This document shows positions 40,516 to 42,522 of a stretch of 42,522 bases of DNA, piece after piece (position 1 is the first letter of the stretch; each line of letters starts with the position of its first letter). The position numbers and the translations under genes were made by a program. A model generated the notes under the pieces. That model was given only the letters and a program-made list of their open reading frames with translations, was not told where the DNA came from and did not search any database. The stretch lies in NCBI GenBank assembly GCA_963997635.1, contig CAXEND010000017.1:1-42522 (forward strand). Direction: 5' to 3'. Origin of the DNA: GCA-2728135 sp002728135 (GTDB taxonomy: Bacteria > Pseudomonadota > Alphaproteobacteria > UBA828).

Positions 40516-42522
40516 CTAAGTAATTATAGAAATGTCACCCGCTACTATATTTACATTATCTGTAACAGTTAAAATTGTATAACCTGCTGTTGCAACATCG
40601 TCGTCATAAATCAAGGCATCTGCCGTAGTATCGAAAACCAGATGATCTATTCCATTTGCAGCACCTGAATTAGTACCGTTATAGGATGATGTTGTAAAAA
40701 AGTTTTGGCTACTACCAGATGTGATAATCGATTTAATATTAAATGCTGAACTAATACCTATTTTATCTGTTCCGCTAACAAAATCCGCTATTTTGTCAAC
40801 TCCGTCTGTAGCAAGAATTGTTGAACTAAGTGTAGAATTTGAATTAATACCGGCACTGTCTCCTGGTGTGATATATAAGAAAGTATCAGCTCCACCATTT
40901 CCAGTTAAAGTATCATCACCAGCCCCGCCAGCAATAACATTTGCTCCTGAATTACCCGCTATGGTATCCCCAAAAACTCCTCCATTTATATTTTCAATGT
41001 TTGTAAGGGCATCTACTACACCGCCTATGGTTGCTGTTCCTGCATTAAGACTTACGGTAACAGCATTTTCTGAAGCAAAGTCAGCAGTATCTGTTCCAGA
41101 GCCACCATCCATAGTATCTGCTCCCGGGCCTCCAATGAGAAGGTCATCCCCAGCAGATCCACTTATAACGTCATTTCCAGAAGATCCATCGATGGTATTA
41201 TTATTTGTATCACCAGTTAAAGTATCATTTAAAGTACTACCAAGAATATTCTCAAAATCTTTGATTACATCCGTTACCCCACCAGAGACAGCAGTTCCGC
41301 TAGCTAAATTTGTAGTTACAGCAGCTGATAAATCAAAAAATGAAACTGTATCTGTTCCGAGACCACCATCCATGGTGTCTGCTCCAGCACCACCTAAGAT
41401 AATATCATCACCTGCTCCACCAGAGATTACATCTGCTCCACCAAGTCCTTCTATAACATCATTGTCATTTCCACCCAGAAGAGTATCAGCCCCATTTGTA
41501 CCAACTATTTTATCAATCCCCTGTTCTCCAAAAGTTGCAAACGCAAAATCCTTAAAGAAACTAAACGAATTACCTCCAGCTGATTCAGCATCAATGAAAT
41601 CAAAGTCGAAAGTGATAGTATCGCCAGGTACTACGTCAACAAACGCACCTATAGCGGAACCAAAAGTGGGATTTACGACTCCTCCAAAACTGAGAGTACC
41701 AAAGTCGACGCCTAGAAAACTTTCTATTTGAGAAACAGGAGCAGAGCCAGCTAATAGGAATGCTTGAAAGTTTCCTTCTGTTGGCGTTATAGATCCAGAA
41801 GCACCTACTACAGCGACGTTTCCAAGAAATTGAAGTCCCTCAAGTGAACCACTTTCGAAACCAATTACCGTCTGCCCATTTTTTTGAATATTATCAATTA
41901 ATAAGCCAGATGGAACGGCATTATCTGTATCATTAATTACACCACCTCCAACAAAGACTGTGCCTGCAGAAGTAAATGTATTTGATGCTGTTCCTGATTG
42001 GTGAAGAAGAACCCCAAGTCCTGTGAGAATAGGGCCATCTACTGCAGAGTCTGTATTAGCTAATTGTATAGCGTTTCCAGTTTGTAAAAGAGGAATAGAT
42101 GCCGCGGGAGGGCCAAAGAAAAAATCATCATTTGGGTTTAGAAGAACGTTGAAACTGTCAAATCCAGCACCGAATGGATTGAACAAACTAGCTATTCCAA
42201 AGGGACTAAAGCCAAAGGGGCTGCCGAATGGATCTCCAAATGGATCTTTAAATGGATCTCCACCTGCAAATGGGTCGTCTGCAAGCACATAATTTACACC
42301 CCCCCATGGGTCAATTGCGAAACCAATTTCAGGAGGATTTAGCCAAGCGGGAGGGCCTTCTTGTTTTGGCGGGCCATATCCTCCACCCCATGGGTCACCA
42401 TAAATAGGTCCAGAGGAAACAAAGAGTGAGGGTGGGCCGTCTGGACCAAAGTCAGGCCCTTCAGGGGGGCCACCTGGGCCCTTCGGGCCAAATTCACCAC
42501 CTGGGCCCTCGGGGCCAAATTC
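40516..42522 (-). CDS. Large RTX (hemolysin-type calcium-binding) protein with collagen-like and DPFG-rich N-terminal part; 5' end outside window
   Basis: The frame is open to the window edge; at least 668 residues are visible. From N to C: Gly-Pro-rich collagen-like repeats (42522-42370), a W-P-D/G-rich linker, DPFG/DPFK repeats (42280-42160), and a beta-rich domain (about 42000-41540) with GDTITFDFDF and KDFAFATFG, seen in surface proteins. Then come three clusters of GGxGxDxxx nonapeptides (about 41530-40890) that bind calcium. The C-terminal end resembles the type I secretion signal region of RTX proteins (DGVDKIADFVSGTDKIGIS), without cysteines. Secretion by a type I system is inferred; no transporter genes lie in the window. 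Confidence 0.85.
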   Translation of the reverse strand, partial: EFGPEGPGGEFGPKGPGGPPEGPDFGPDGPPSLFVSSGPIYGDPWGGGYGPPKQEGPPAWLNPPEIGFAIDPWGGVNYVLADDPFAGGDPFKDPFGDPFGSPFGFSPFGIASLFNPFGAGFDSFNVLLNPNDDFFFGPPAASIPLLQTGNAIQLANTDSAVDGPILTGLGVLLHQSGTASNTFTSAGTVFVGGGVINDTDNAVPSGLLIDNIQKNGQTVIGFESGSLEGLQFLGNVAVVGASGSITPTEGNFQAFLLAGSAPVSQIESFLGVDFGTLSFGGVVNPTFGSAIGAFVDVVPGDTITFDFDFIDAESAGGNSFSFFKDFAFATFGEQGIDKIVGTNGADTLLGGNDNDVIEGLGGADVISGGAGDDIILGGAGADTMDGGLGTDTVSFFDLSAAVTTNLASGTAVSGGVTDVIKDFENILGSTLNDTLTGDTNNNTIDGSSGNDVISGSAGDDLLIGGPGADTMDGGSGTDTADFASENAVTVSLNAGTATIGGVVDALTNIENINGGVFGDTIAGNSGANVIAGGAGDDTLTGNGGADTFLYITPGDSAGINSNSTLSSTILATDGVDKIADFVSGTDKIGISSAFNIKSIITSGSSQNFFTTSSYNGTNSGAANGIDHLVFDTTADALIYDDDVATAGYTILTVTDNVNIVAGDISIIT
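42227..42262. repeat. Three 12-nt tandem repeats (DPFG/DPFK codons)
   Basis: Units 42227-42238, 42239-42250 and 42251-42262 are near-identical (AATGGATCTCCA and one variant ending TTTA on the plus strand), encoding G/K-DPF units on the minus strand. Degenerate copies continue to about 42160. Confidence 0.75.
42470..42522. repeat. 27-nt tandem repeat coding collagen-like units, running off the window
   Basis: Units 42470-42496 and 42497-42522 (last base cut by the edge) differ at few positions. On the minus strand each encodes a 9-residue unit (E/K)GPGGEFGP. A degenerate copy lies at about 42434-42469. Confidence 0.8.

Noticed and set aside
40721..41731. Long plus-strand open frame opposite the RTX gene, rich in Pro, Ser and Val
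   Set aside because: It mirrors the repetitive GGxGxD coding on the minus strand; composition and lack of a ribosome site mark it as an antisense shadow.
1..42522. Search for tRNA genes, CRISPR arrays, insertion sequences, att sites, toxin-antitoxin or phage genes
   Set aside because: No cloverleaf with a TTCGA arm, no spaced direct repeats, no transposase or integrase frame, and no terminal repeats were found by eye; gene content is chromosomal core plus ordinary accessory genes.

Overview
The window is one stretch of an AT-rich bacterial chromosome, densely packed with genes on both strands. It has the hallmarks of an alphaproteobacterium. The order truA-fmt-def / rmuC / recR-ybaB-dnaX-SRP RNA / nudC / pheA-kdsB / membrane-anchored cytochrome c is the arrangement I know from that class. 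A ChvG/ChvI two-component system close to an ATP-type pckA, a zf-CHCC protein next to polA, and a TAXI-type TRAP transporter point the same way. Low GC content, TRAP and RTX genes and a ferredoxin-dependent 2-oxoacid oxidoreductase suggest a free-living marine lineage. That ecological reading is inference, and I cannot name a genus. No tRNA, rRNA, insertion sequence, prophage or CRISPR array is visible.

Layout. 1-10000 is core housekeeping: tRNA modification and initiation (truA, fmt, def), recombination and replication (rmuC, recR, ybaB, dnaX), the 4.5S-like SRP RNA, NAD(H) pyrophosphatase, phenylalanine and Kdo synthesis, and a cytochrome c. 10000-15400 holds a GDP-mannose enzyme and a TAXI TRAP transporter with an intercistronic hairpin, plus an isochorismatase-family hydrolase. 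15580-19970 is an apparent redox module: an adrenodoxin-reductase-like ferredoxin-NADP reductase followed by KorAB. 20000-25740 is a mixed set (alpha/beta hydrolase, BI-1 membrane protein, pterin dehydratase, SDR, EamA transporter, and a secreted peptidoglycan-binding helical-repeat protein). 25940-32150 has a small heat-shock protein, ChvG/ChvI, a MATE transporter and pckA with a long, structured leader. 32200-37310 has polA, the zf-CHCC protein, and an ABC ATPase without a permease paired with a metallo-beta-lactamase-fold hydrolase. 37320-42522 holds a flavin monooxygenase divergent from an atypical PxpB/PxpC-like pair, and a large RTX protein that runs off the window with a collagen-like, glycine/proline-rich region.

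The most interesting signals are not the enzymes themselves. They are (i) an A7 slippery heptamer in dnaX near codon 426 with an immediate -1 stop, placed where E. coli makes gamma; (ii) a pckA leader with a 23-codon mini-ORF and mutually exclusive hairpins; (iii) a Shine-Dalgarno-masking hairpin before hsp20; (iv) a perfect 26-bp palindrome before the BI-1 gene; (v) a 12-bp-arm inverted repeat exactly midway between the divergent flavin monooxygenase and PxpB-like genes; and (vi) the divergent PxpBC-like pair and the collagen-like/DPFG/RTX protein. No single clearly novel multi-gene defence or secretion system is evident.
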